In this document: positions 34,403-42,127 of the stretch, one piece after another | How the letters are laid out: each line of letters begins with the position of its first letter | Position numbering within the stretch: position 1 is the stretch's first letter | DNA from: a bacterium HR17 | Lineage (GTDB): Bacteria; Armatimonadota; Fervidibacteria; Fervidibacterales; Fervidibacteraceae | Length of the DNA stretch: 50,909 nucleotides | Assembly: GCA_002898575.1 (NCBI GenBank) | Contig: BEHT01000026.1 | Location: 1 to 50,909 of the forward strand | Direction of reading: 5' to 3' | Made by a program: the position numbers and the translations under genes | The notes under the pieces: model-generated | What the model saw: the letters and a program-made list of their open reading frames with translations, nothing else | Told to the model about the DNA's origin: nothing | Databases searched by the model: none

Positions 34403-35734
34403 ATGCGACGCGATATTATCGGTATCAGCGTTCTTTTTGCTGTTGCGGTGACCTTCGCCGCCGCTCCGCCGCCACAGCAGCCGCAAGGGAAAGCACCTCC
34501 TCCCAGCAACATTCCCCCCATCGCTCCCTCCACACCGGCGTTGGAAAGCGGTATGCCGGTGGGCGAATTTTTTGCAGTTGTTTTCAGCCCGGACGGGCGC
34601 TATATCGCCGCCAGCGCCCGTTGGTCAGCGCAGTTCGGCGCGCACGAGCAGCGCAGTGTGGACATCTTGGACGCTGCGACGGGCAAAGTGGTCGCTTACT
34701 ATTTGCCGCCCCGACGGTTTTACGAAGGGATCCCCAAAGCCCTCTCCTTCAGCCCCGACGGGCGCTTTCTGGCAGTCGGTGGCATGGACAGCCGTGTTTA
34801 CCTTTGGGATGTGCGCCAAGCGAAGTTGCAACGCACCCTCGTGTTGACCAACGGCGTGGAAGCGGTAGCGTTCAGCCCCGACGGCAACTGGTTGGCAGTG
34901 GGGCTGTGGGACGGGCGCGTTTACCTGTATCAACGGCAAGGACGCGATTGGCAGCGCCCCCAAATGCGCCGCATGATCCGCGTGCTCACGGGCGACTTCG
35001 TTAAACCCTTGCCTCCCTTGCCCGATTTTGGCGTCACACCAACGGAGCGGGAGCGCCGGCGTTTGGAGCAGTTACTGATGATGTTCCGCTTCAAAAATCC
35101 ACCGTTTGTCAAGGCTGTTGTCTTTGACCCGAAAGGGCGTTGGTTAGCCGTAGGAGGGTTAGGCGAAGTCGTCAACGGCAAAGAGGGCATCGTCGTTTTG
35201 GCGTTTCCGACGACGCAACGCTTGGCGCTCTTGCAAGGGCACGCTCACGATGTGACTTGGAAGGTGCGGGTCGGTAACCAGTGGCAACCGCCGCGCCCGT
35301 GGGTCAACAGCCTCGCCGTCTCGCGGGACGGGCGGCTGTTAGCGTCGGCAGGATGGGACGGCACAGTGCGGCTGTGGGACATGACGGCGTTGCGGCAACT
35401 GCGGAAGTTGGAGTCGCCAAAGACGCCAACAGGTCGGGTCGCTACCCGCATCTACAACCGTGTCAGCATCAGCCCTGACCGACGATGGGTTGCAGCGGGC
35501 GGTTTCGGACATCGCGTGGATGTCTGGGAGGTGGCAACGGGGCGTTTGGTTGTTTCGCTGCGCACAAACGGCATCGTAGAGGCGGTGGCGTTCAGCCCCG
35601 ATGGCAAGCGGTTGGTCGCCGGCGGATGGGACGGACGGTTACGGACCTGGCAAGTGGGCAGTTGGCGGTTGCTCTGGCAACAAACCCATCGGTTCATAGA
35701 GCGCCAACCGCCCCCGCCAGTTCCCCTGCGTTAG
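34403..35734 (+). CDS. Exported WD40-repeat beta-propeller protein
   Basis: 443 aa from the ATG at 34403, ten bases after GGAGGTG. A signal peptide (IIGISVLFAVAVTFAAA) is followed by a Pro-rich linker and then a propeller. At least six WD40-type blades are visible by the recurring AVAFSPDGxxLAxGxxDG pattern, for example VAFSPDGNWLAVGLWDG and SVSRDGRLLASAGWDG-like stretches. These proteins usually scaffold protein contacts; no catalytic domain is fused. The lengthy blade near residues 200-240 with Arg-rich segments is unusual. Function unknown. Confidence 0.88.
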   Translation: MRRDIIGISVLFAVAVTFAAAPPPQQPQGKAPPPSNIPPIAPSTPALESGMPVGEFFAVVFSPDGRYIAASARWSAQFGAHEQRSVDILDAATGKVVAYYLPPRRFYEGIPKALSFSPDGRFLAVGGMDSRVYLWDVRQAKLQRTLVLTNGVEAVAFSPDGNWLAVGLWDGRVYLYQRQGRDWQRPQMRRMIRVLTGDFVKPLPPLPDFGVTPTERERRRLEQLLMMFRFKNPPFVKAVVFDPKGRWLAVGGLGEVVNGKEGIVVLAFPTTQRLALLQGHAHDVTWKVRVGNQWQPPRPWVNSLAVSRDGRLLASAGWDGTVRLWDMTALRQLRKLESPKTPTGRVATRIYNRVSISPDRRWVAAGGFGHRVDVWEVATGRLVVSLRTNGIVEAVAFSPDGKRLVAGGWDGRLRTWQVGSWRLLWQQTHRFIERQPPPPVPLR

Positions 35735-35789
35735 ATGGCAAACTGTCGTGGGAGTGCAAGCGATCACGACAAGGAGGGCGCTGAAGGCG

Positions 35790-37049
35790 ATGGTCGTCGG
35801 CACGCGCGAGGAGACCTTGTGGGGAATGGTGACCAGCCAGTTGGACCGCGTCGCCGCACTGATGCATCTTGACCCACGCATCCATGGGTTTTTACGCCAC
35901 TGTAAGCGCACCTTGGAGGTTTCCATCCCCGTCAAGATGGATGACGGGTCACTGCGGGTCTTCACGGGTTGGCGTGTCCACCACAACTTGACGCGGGGTC
36001 CCGCTAAAGGCGGCATCCGCTACTCGCCCAACTTGACGATGGACGAAGTGAAGGCGCTGGCGATGCTGATGACTTGGAAATGCGCCGTCGTGGATTTGCC
36101 CTACGGTGGCGCCAAAGGCGGCGTCGTGTGCAACCCGGCTGAGCTCTCGGACGGCGAACTGGAGCGGCTCACCCGCCGGTTCACTTCCGAACTCATCCTG
36201 CTGCTGGGACCGGAAAAGGACATCCCAGCCCCCGACATGGGCACCGACGAGCGCGTGATGGCGTGGATGATGGACACCTACAGCATGAATGTCGGCTACT
36301 CGGTGCCGGGCGTCGTGACGGGCAAACCGGTCAACATCGGCGGGTCGCGGGGGCGACGGGAAGCGCCTGGTCGCAGCGTCGCCATCTGCGTGGAAGAAGC
36401 CGCCAACCGTTTGGGCATGCGGTTGGAAGGCGCCCGCGTCGTCGTGCAAGGGTTCGGAAAAGTCGGCAGCGTCGTCGCGCTCCTGCTACATGCCATCGGG
36501 TGCAAAATCGTCGCCCTCAGCGACATCAAGGGCGGCATCTACAACCCCAACGGCTTGGACCCAGTGCGGTTGACCTCCCACAAACGCCAGACGAAAACGG
36601 TGTCCGACTACCGGGACGGCGACTTCGTCACCAACGAGGAGTTGCTGGAACTCCCCTGCGATATCTTGGTGCCCGCCGCCGTGGAACGGGTCATCACCGA
36701 ACGCAACGCCGGCAAGATTAAAGCCCGGTTGATCGTGGAAGCCGCCAACGGACCCATCACGCCTGAAGCTGACGCCATCTTACGCGACAGAGGCGTTTTC
36801 ATCGTCCCCGACATCCTAGCGAACGCCGGCGGCGTCATCGTCAGTTACTTTGAGTGGGTGCAAGACCTGCAGCAATTTTTCTGGACGGAACAAGAGGTCA
36901 ACGAACGATTGCGCCAAGTGGTGCGCCGTGCCTTCGGTGAGGTCTGGACAATCGCTCACGACCGCAGTGTGGACATGCGCACCGCCGCTTACATCCTCGC
37001 CGTTAGCCGCGTCGCCGAAGCCATCCGGCTACGGGGCATTTACCCGTAA
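35790..37049 (+). CDS. gdhA: Glutamate dehydrogenase (Glu/Leu/Phe/Val dehydrogenase family)
   Basis: 419 aa from the ATG at 35790, after AAGGAGGG; an in-frame GTG at 35748 lacks a site. It reversibly deaminates glutamate to 2-oxoglutarate with NAD(P). Seen: GPAKGGIRYSPNLTMDEVKA, the catalytic Lys in LPYGGAKGGV, PDMGTDERVMAWMMDTYS, and the nucleotide-binding VVVQGFGKVGSVVALLL. A length of about 420 matches the hexameric enzymes of thermophiles. Cofactor preference cannot be read with confidence. It is followed 31 bp later by the PIG-L gene. Confidence 0.94.
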   Translation: MVVGTREETLWGMVTSQLDRVAALMHLDPRIHGFLRHCKRTLEVSIPVKMDDGSLRVFTGWRVHHNLTRGPAKGGIRYSPNLTMDEVKALAMLMTWKCAVVDLPYGGAKGGVVCNPAELSDGELERLTRRFTSELILLLGPEKDIPAPDMGTDERVMAWMMDTYSMNVGYSVPGVVTGKPVNIGGSRGRREAPGRSVAICVEEAANRLGMRLEGARVVVQGFGKVGSVVALLLHAIGCKIVALSDIKGGIYNPNGLDPVRLTSHKRQTKTVSDYRDGDFVTNEELLELPCDILVPAAVERVITERNAGKIKARLIVEAANGPITPEADAILRDRGVFIVPDILANAGGVIVSYFEWVQDLQQFFWTEQEVNERLRQVVRRAFGEVWTIAHDRSVDMRTAAYILAVSRVAEAIRLRGIYP

Positions 37050-37080
37050 AACGCCCACAAAACAAAGGAGAGGGGGCGCG

Positions 37081-37779
37081 ATGAAGGAACGACCGTGCAT
37101 CGTGGCGATTGGTGCCCACGCCGCCGATATGGAATTCACCGCAGGGGCGACGCTGCTTAAACATGCCCGCAGCGGTTGGGATGCCCACATCGTTCACCTG
37201 ACGCTGGGCGAAAAGGGGAACTATCGGCTATCGCCCGAAGAATACGGGGCGCAAAAGCGACGCGAGGCGGAAGCCGCTGCCGCCGTCTTGCAAGTGACCC
37301 CGCACTTTTTGCCCTACCGCGACGGCGAGTTGACCGTCAGCGACGACATCGCCTGCGAACTCGCCAAAGTGCTGCGACAGTTGCAGCCACAGGTCGTCAT
37401 CACCCATTGGCACGGCAGCATCCACAGCGATCACATAGCGACCCACCATTTGACCCGGCGCGCCGTGTTCATGGCAGCCAACCCGCATTTTGACTTGGAC
37501 GGTCTGCCGCCAGCGCGCGGGATGCGCCTTTACTACGCCGAAAACTGGGAGGACGCCGAGAACTTCCGCCCCTTCGTCTATGTGGACATCAGCGATGTGT
37601 TCGCCGAATGGGAGCGGGCGTTCAAGTGCTTCGCCATCGGGCGGGGCGAAGGCGGTTTCCCTTACTGGGATTGGTATCACGCCCGCACGCGGTTGCGGGG
37701 CATTGAGATCGGCGTCCTTCACGCCCAAACCTTTGCCGTGGACGAATGGCGCATGCGTCAGAAACGCGACACGCTGTGA
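37081..37779 (+). CDS. PIG-L (LmbE) family deacetylase-like protein
   Basis: 232 aa. The family are zinc N-deacetylases acting on GlcNAc-type sugars (MshB, BshB, GPI synthesis). Seen: the first zinc motif as GAHAADMEF, with His13 and Asp16 kept, and a later THWHGSIHSDH segment supplying the remaining ligands. The usual motif is HPDD; here the residue equivalent to MshB's general base Asp15 is Ala. A diverged subfamily with a different mechanism or sugar substrate is likely. AAGGAGAGG precedes the ATG. It lies between gdhA and a GNAT gene on the same strand. Confidence 0.87.
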   Translation: MKERPCIVAIGAHAADMEFTAGATLLKHARSGWDAHIVHLTLGEKGNYRLSPEEYGAQKRREAEAAAAVLQVTPHFLPYRDGELTVSDDIACELAKVLRQLQPQVVITHWHGSIHSDHIATHHLTRRAVFMAANPHFDLDGLPPARGMRLYYAENWEDAENFRPFVYVDISDVFAEWERAFKCFAIGRGEGGFPYWDWYHARTRLRGIEIGVLHAQTFAVDEWRMRQKRDTL

Positions 37780-37812
37780 CGCGCCACGCTGTGGCTTTGG
37801 AGGCGAACGCCG

Positions 37813-38751
37813 ATGGTGAAAGTGCGGGGCTACCGCAGCGGCGACGAAGCACAATTTTTAGCGGTGTGGAACGCCGCCTTGCCCTACGACCCCATTGACC
37901 GGCGCACCTTTCACCGCAAGGTATTGCTGGACCCCAACTTTGACCCCGATTGGCTGCTGATCGCCGACGAGGACGGGCAAGTTGTCGGCTTTGTTTTGTG
38001 CCTGATTCGTCGCGTGCCGATGGAGAAGGTCGGCATGGAGCCTGAGCGGGGTTGGATTACCGCCTTCGGCGTCCATCCAGCGCGACGGCACAAAGGCGTC
38101 GGGGCACTGCTGTTGGAACAGGCACTGCAACTTTTCCGCGACGCCCAACGCACTGAGGTGCTGATTTCGCCCTACACGCCTAACTACTTCGTGCCCGGCG
38201 TGGACGAGCGGCATTATGCCGACGGGCTGGCTTTTTTGCAGCGACATGGCTTTGAAACTGTCGCCCACGCCATCAGCATGGACGCTAACATCGTCCTGTT
38301 TGACGACACCCCTTACGCCGAGCGGGAGCGACAGTTGCGTGAGCAAGGCATTGAGGTGCGGAACTTGCACCCCCATGAGATCCCCGACCTGATGGCGTTT
38401 TTGAAAACCCACATGCCCGGCGATTGGGTCCGTCACGCCCGCGACTTGCTAACGGACATCACAAAAGGCTTGGGCGATTTTGACCAATTCGTCGTCGCGT
38501 GGCGTGACGACGAGATCGTCGGCTATTGCCAATTTGAAGGCGAACATTTTGGACCTTACGGCGTCCGCAGCGACATGCAGGGACGGGGTATCGGCACCGT
38601 GCTGATGGTCAAATGCCTGCAAACGATGCGGCGCAAAGGGTTCCATAACGCGTGGGTCTTGTGGACAAGCGAGGAGACAGGACAAAAGGTCTACAGCCGC
38701 TTCGGCTTCCGCGAAACCCGCCGCTTCGCTATCCTGCGCCGCAGGCTGTGA
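37813..38751 (+). CDS. GNAT acetyltransferase with two tandem GNAT domains
   Basis: 312 aa; GGAGGCG precedes the ATG. The N-terminal GNAT domain carries the acetyl-CoA loop in GVHPARRHKGVGALLLEQAL (about residues 85-105). The C-terminal one has GVRSDMQGRGIGTVLMVKCL near 255-275, both with the Q/RxxGxG/A pattern. Double-GNAT proteins of this layout occur widely, for instance mycothiol synthase MshD. The adjacent PIG-L protein recalls the MshB/MshD pairing, but no other thiol-synthesis genes are here. Substrate unknown. It ends 32 bp before repeat array 2. Confidence 0.87.
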   Translation: MVKVRGYRSGDEAQFLAVWNAALPYDPIDRRTFHRKVLLDPNFDPDWLLIADEDGQVVGFVLCLIRRVPMEKVGMEPERGWITAFGVHPARRHKGVGALLLEQALQLFRDAQRTEVLISPYTPNYFVPGVDERHYADGLAFLQRHGFETVAHAISMDANIVLFDDTPYAERERQLREQGIEVRNLHPHEIPDLMAFLKTHMPGDWVRHARDLLTDITKGLGDFDQFVVAWRDDEIVGYCQFEGEHFGPYGVRSDMQGRGIGTVLMVKCLQTMRRKGFHNAWVLWTSEETGQKVYSRFGFRETRRFAILRRRL

Positions 38752-38783
38752 CAGCAGCCTCTTGTCAAGCGCTTTCTCCTTTG

Positions 38784-39102
38784 GTGCTTTGTTGAATTTT
38801 CCTTCCGGCAGTGCCTCGGAGGGCGCGTCTCTGACGCGCCAATTTCTTTGCGGCGGCTCAGGAGAGCCACCCTCCGAGAGCCACCTTGTCGTTCGGAGGG
38901 CGCGTCTCCCAACGCACCGCCATGCGGCGGCTCAGGAGAGCCACCCTCCGAGAGCCACCTTGTCGTTCGGAGGGCGCGTCTCCCAACGCACCGCCATGCG
39001 GCGGCTCAGGAGAGCCGCCCTCCGAGAGCCACCTTGTCGTTCGGAGGGTGCGTCTCTGACGCGCCGATTTCTTTGCAGCGGCTCAGGAGAGCCGCCCTCC
39101 GA
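38784..39102 (+). repeat. Structured tandem repeat array 2 (four units, with 32-nt end sequence)
   Basis: A 32-nt end sequence (38784-38815, beginning GTGCTTTGTTGAATTTTCC) leads into four units starting at 38816, 38893, 38967 and 39041, spaced 77, 74 and 74 bp. Each unit runs from TCGGAGGG to CCCTCCGA (the fourth ends 39095-39102). Inside are hairpin A (GCGCGTC/GACGCGC, or GCGTCTC-CCAACGCA variants) and hairpin B (GGCGGCTC/GAGCC(G/A)CC). There are no spacers of unrelated sequence. The region 39103-39215 up to the next ATG holds no other feature I can see. The open frames across the array have no ribosome site and merely reflect the repeat. Confidence 0.95.
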
Positions 39103-39215
39103 TCAAACCCCATTACTCAACACATTTGGACATCAAAGCACGGGCTATGGCAAATTTTGTGCGGGCTTATTGCGCTGTCGGATGAGACCGCGGCTGAAGG
39201 GAGGCGAGAAGAGGC

Positions 39216-41237
39216 ATGGCAAAGCGCAAGGTCATCGCTGAAGATTTGCTGGCGATTAAACTTGTCGGCGACCCGCAGGTCAGCCCCGACGGGACGAAAT
39301 GCGTTTTCACGGTCAAGACGGTTGACGGCGAAAAGAACCGCTACCTCTCTCACCTTTGGCTGGCGGATTTGTTGACAGGTGAAGTGCGCCAATTCACTTT
39401 CGGCGAAGTCAGCGACGCCGCGCCCCGGTGGTCGCCCGACGGCAACAAAATCGCTTTCGTCCGCACCGACATGAGAGAGAAGCGGTCACAAATTTGGCTC
39501 ATCCGCACCGATGGCGGCGAAGCGTGGCAGTTGACGAAATTGGACGAGGGTAGCATCGGCGAACCCGTTTGGTCGCCCGATGGCAGCAAAATTGCCTTCA
39601 CTTTCCGTCCAACCCACCCTGACTGGACGCAGGAAGCCCGCAAGAAGCGGCAGGAGACGGGCAAGTCCAACCCGCCCCGCGTCATCACGCGCCTGTTCTA
39701 CCGTCTTGACGGCGTTGGTTTTTTGGACATGCGCCAGCACATTTGGGTTTGCGACGCTCAAACGGGTGAAGCCAGGCAAATCACCGACGGCGATTACGAC
39801 GATCATTCGCCCGTGTGGTCGCCCGACGGCAACAAAATCGCTTTCGCCGCCAACCGCAGCGATGACCCCGAAGAGAAGCCCTACGAGGTGGACATCTGGC
39901 TGGTCGCGTCCGAAGGCGGAGAATTGACAAAGGTGCCGACCCCGACAGGCTACAAGGGCAACCTCGCTTGGTCGCCCGACGGCGAATGGATCGCCTACAT
40001 CGGGCACGAAAGCAAGGATGACCCTTGGGTGCCCCGCAACGATAAGGTTTGGGTCGTCAACCCGCACTCTCATGAAGTCCGATGTCTGACAGCAACCCTT
40101 GACAGAGATGTCGGCAACGCAACTCTGTCCGACATGCGCGAAGCCTTTACGGGCGGCGGGCGCCCGATTTGGAGCGCCGGAAGCGACCGCGTGTTCTTCA
40201 CCGTCAGCGACCGAGGCAACTGCCACCTTTACACTGCCGATATGCACGGTAACTGGCAACCGCTCACAGACGGGGCGATGGACATTTACGCCTTTAGCGC
40301 CGACAGGACTGCGTCGTTGTTCGTGCTGGCACTGAGCAAGCCGACGATGCCCGGCGAACTCTTCACGCTGCAAATACAAACTGCCAGCGTCGCCGTCGCG
40401 ACGAAGTTGCGGCAACTGACGCGCCTGAACGGCGAATGGCTGGACAAGGTGCAACTGAGCGAACCTGAGGAAGTGTGGTTTGACAGTTTTGACGGGACGA
40501 AAATTCAAGGCTGGCTGCTCAAACCGCCCGACTTTGACGCGACGCACAAGTATCCGCTGCTGCTCTACATTCACGGCGGTCCGCACGCGCAATATGGCAA
40601 CACCTTTTTCCACGAGTTCCAGTGGCACGCCGCGCGGGGCTACATCGTGTTTTACACCAACCCGCGCGGCAGCATGGGCTACGACGAAAGTTTCGCCGCG
40701 ATCATTCGGGGCAATTGGGGCGATGTGGACTTCAAGGACATCATGGCTGCCGCCGATTTCGCCACTTCATTGCCTTATGTGGACGAAACTCGCATGGCAG
40801 TCGCAGGTGGAAGTTATGGCGGTTACATGACGAACTGGATTGTCGCTCACACCGACCGATTCAAATGCGCCATCACCGACCGAAGCGTCGTGGATTTGGT
40901 CAGCATGGCAGGGACAAGCGACTATCCCTTCAAACCCGACGGCTATTGGCAAGGTAACTTCTGGGATCGTCCCGAAAAGTTGTGGGAGCAGTCGCCCCTG
41001 CGTTACGCAGCAAATGTCAAGACACCGCTGTTGATCATTCACAGCGAGGGAGACTTGCGCTGCCCCATCGGTCAAGCGGAGGAATTATTTGCGGCGCTCA
41101 AACGGCTCAAAAAGGAGGTCGTTTTCGTCCGCTACCCGCAAGAGACCAGTCACGGTCTCAGCCGCAGCGGTCCGCCCGATTTGCGCATTGACCGCCTAAA
41201 CCGCATCGGCGAGTGGCTGGACAAATGGTGCAAGTGA
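39216..41237 (+). CDS. S9 family serine peptidase (acylaminoacyl-peptidase/prolyl oligopeptidase type)
   Basis: 673 aa; the ATG follows GGGAGGCGAGAAG. It cleaves short peptides, with a propeller restricting access to the active site. Residues 1 to about 400 are a WD40-like (PD40) propeller with repeated SPDGNKIAF-type blades. Residues 400-673 are an alpha/beta hydrolase. The triad is Ser533 in GGSYGGYMTNW, Asp613 in HSEGDLRCP, and His646 in ETSHGLSR. No signal peptide, so cytoplasmic. The length fits the acylaminoacyl-peptidase group of thermophiles. It is the only gene between array 2 and the decayed region at 41244. Confidence 0.94.
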   Translation: MAKRKVIAEDLLAIKLVGDPQVSPDGTKCVFTVKTVDGEKNRYLSHLWLADLLTGEVRQFTFGEVSDAAPRWSPDGNKIAFVRTDMREKRSQIWLIRTDGGEAWQLTKLDEGSIGEPVWSPDGSKIAFTFRPTHPDWTQEARKKRQETGKSNPPRVITRLFYRLDGVGFLDMRQHIWVCDAQTGEARQITDGDYDDHSPVWSPDGNKIAFAANRSDDPEEKPYEVDIWLVASEGGELTKVPTPTGYKGNLAWSPDGEWIAYIGHESKDDPWVPRNDKVWVVNPHSHEVRCLTATLDRDVGNATLSDMREAFTGGGRPIWSAGSDRVFFTVSDRGNCHLYTADMHGNWQPLTDGAMDIYAFSADRTASLFVLALSKPTMPGELFTLQIQTASVAVATKLRQLTRLNGEWLDKVQLSEPEEVWFDSFDGTKIQGWLLKPPDFDATHKYPLLLYIHGGPHAQYGNTFFHEFQWHAARGYIVFYTNPRGSMGYDESFAAIIRGNWGDVDFKDIMAAADFATSLPYVDETRMAVAGGSYGGYMTNWIVAHTDRFKCAITDRSVVDLVSMAGTSDYPFKPDGYWQGNFWDRPEKLWEQSPLRYAANVKTPLLIIHSEGDLRCPIGQAEELFAALKRLKKEVVFVRYPQETSHGLSRSGPPDLRIDRLNRIGEWLDKWCK

Positions 41238-41243
41238 CCTCTG

Positions 41244-41706
41244 ACGGACAAGGCGCGTTTAATCGTCGGGCGTGAAGGCGAGTTTGAGGGCGTAACTTAA
41301 GTCAACCGCTCACCTTCATTGTTCGTCCACTGCGTCTCTTGTTGTCCAATCGTCGTTGACGCCCGCGACGGCGCAAAGCGGTTGGCGGCTGAGGCTGTGC
41401 GGAACCCCAGTTTGTTTGCCTGCCGCCGCGTCAAAGCAATGCGCCCGTAAATCTTCGGCAGCGACGAATTGGCAGCGATGCAATTGGGTAGGGCAATGCA
41501 GGTGTTACTGGGGGAAGAAACAGTTGAAGAGCCACGCGAACGCAAGCGCAAACCCGTTTGTCCGCGTCCGCGAGCAAAAATCAGTGACGGACTTTGAAGT
41601 CGTCATCAGTGCAGGTAGAGTTGGGCGTGAGCGAGGCAGAAGCGGCAATAGAAAGCGAGTGGCTGCAGGGGTTGGCGAACGCCCTGCAGCAAGTGTTGGC
41701 GTGAAC
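41244..41706 (+). pseudogene. Probable decayed gene of unknown family
   Basis: The 580-bp gap after the S9 peptidase holds no intact gene. One frame reads protein-like stretches separated by in-frame stops: TDKARLIVGREGEFEGV, stop, IVVDARDGAKRLAAEAVRN, stop, then IFGSDELAAMQLGRAMQV and a Lys/Arg-rich part. After an apparent frameshift it continues as VQVELGVSEAEAAIESEW and LQGLANALQQVLA, with a stop at 41706. Composition is like neighbouring genes and an intrinsic terminator follows 13 bp later. I infer a degraded coding sequence but do not recognise its family; it could also be chance. Confidence 0.4.
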
Positions 41707-41719
41707 GAAAAGAGACACA

Positions 41720-41754
41720 GCAGGGGCACAGTTGGCTGTGCCCCTGCCGTTTTG
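41720..41754 (+). terminator. Intrinsic terminator, possibly bidirectional
   Basis: A perfect 12-bp stem, GCAGGGGCACAG with CTGTGCCCCTGC, has a TTGG loop (41720-41747). CGTTTTG follows on the plus strand, and TGTGTCTCTTTTCG on the minus strand. It stands 14 bp after the last stop of the decayed plus-strand gene and about 70 bp past the minus-strand selenoprotein gene, so it may serve both. Confidence 0.7.
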
Positions 41755-41817
41755 TGCGTCGTTACCGTGCGGGGGACACCATTTGCCTTCGGCGAACCGC
41801 CGAAGAGGTCATACCCC

Positions 41818-42036
41818 TCAGGTGCCACCGTAACCGATAGTGACCTTGCCGTCTTCCACAATGACAGGCACTTTGCGCTGCCCGCCAGTGAGTTGGAGCA
41901 TTTCTTGCAAGAACTGCGGGTTGGTCTGGGCGTTGCGGTAGTCCACTTTGTAGCCTTGCTTGGCGTAGTCCTCACGGGCCGCCCGCGTGTAGGGTCAGCC
42001 GTCTTTGCCGTAAATGATCACGACCTTCTCCGCCAT
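41818..42036 (-). CDS. UXX-star type selenoprotein, glutaredoxin-like (Sec at codon 14, TGA 41997-41995)
   Basis: 72 aa if the in-frame TGA at 41997-41995 is read as selenocysteine. The ATG at 42036 has AAGGGGG upstream. Translation is MAEKVVIIYGKDG-U-PYTRAARED..., followed by a beta-alpha strand with KVPVIVEDGKVTIGYGG and a TGA stop. That is a thioredoxin/glutaredoxin fold: first strand, U-P-Y-T in place of glutaredoxin's C-P-Y-C, helix, and cis-Pro in KVPVIV. It matches what I know of the small UXX-star (seleno)protein families. Protein-like sequence runs unbroken on both sides of the TGA, arguing against a pseudogene. A possible SECIS hairpin lies just downstream of the TGA. Sec synthesis genes (selA, selB, selC, selD) must be elsewhere. 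Probable redox role; substrate unknown. Confidence 0.9.
41973..41989 (-). promoter_or_regulatory. Candidate bacterial SECIS hairpin
   Basis: From position 9 after the first base of the TGA, CACG-(C)-GG pairs with CC-CGTG: six base pairs with one bulged C and a GCGG loop at positions 16-19. Bacterial SECIS elements lie within the coding region just after the UGA and have a G early in the loop, so position and loop fit loosely. Folding was judged by eye. Confidence 0.45.
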
Positions 42037-42127
42037 CCTAAACGCCCCCTTGCGGTCAGGAATGTGTAGCCGTAAAAATGATAGCACAGCGTCGCCAAGG
42101 TGCCATACGGCTCGGAGGTGAAGGGCG

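Noticed and set aside
38762-39375. Plus-strand frames across repeat array 2 encoding Arg/Ser-rich proteins
   Set aside because: They consist mostly of the DNA repeat and run into the S9 peptidase gene in the wrong frame; no ribosome site.
41505-41975. A 156-residue minus-strand protein overlapping the selenoprotein gene
   Set aside because: It uses another frame, is Ser/Thr/Pro/Arg-rich with no family features, and crosses the terminator hairpin. The Sec-containing frame explains the conserved signal.
41818-42036. Interpreting the TGA at 41995-41997 as a pseudogene mutation
   Set aside because: The stop is exactly at the redox-active position, the fold is intact after it, and the U-P-Y-T context matches known Sec families. 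A random nonsense mutation there would be a coincidence.
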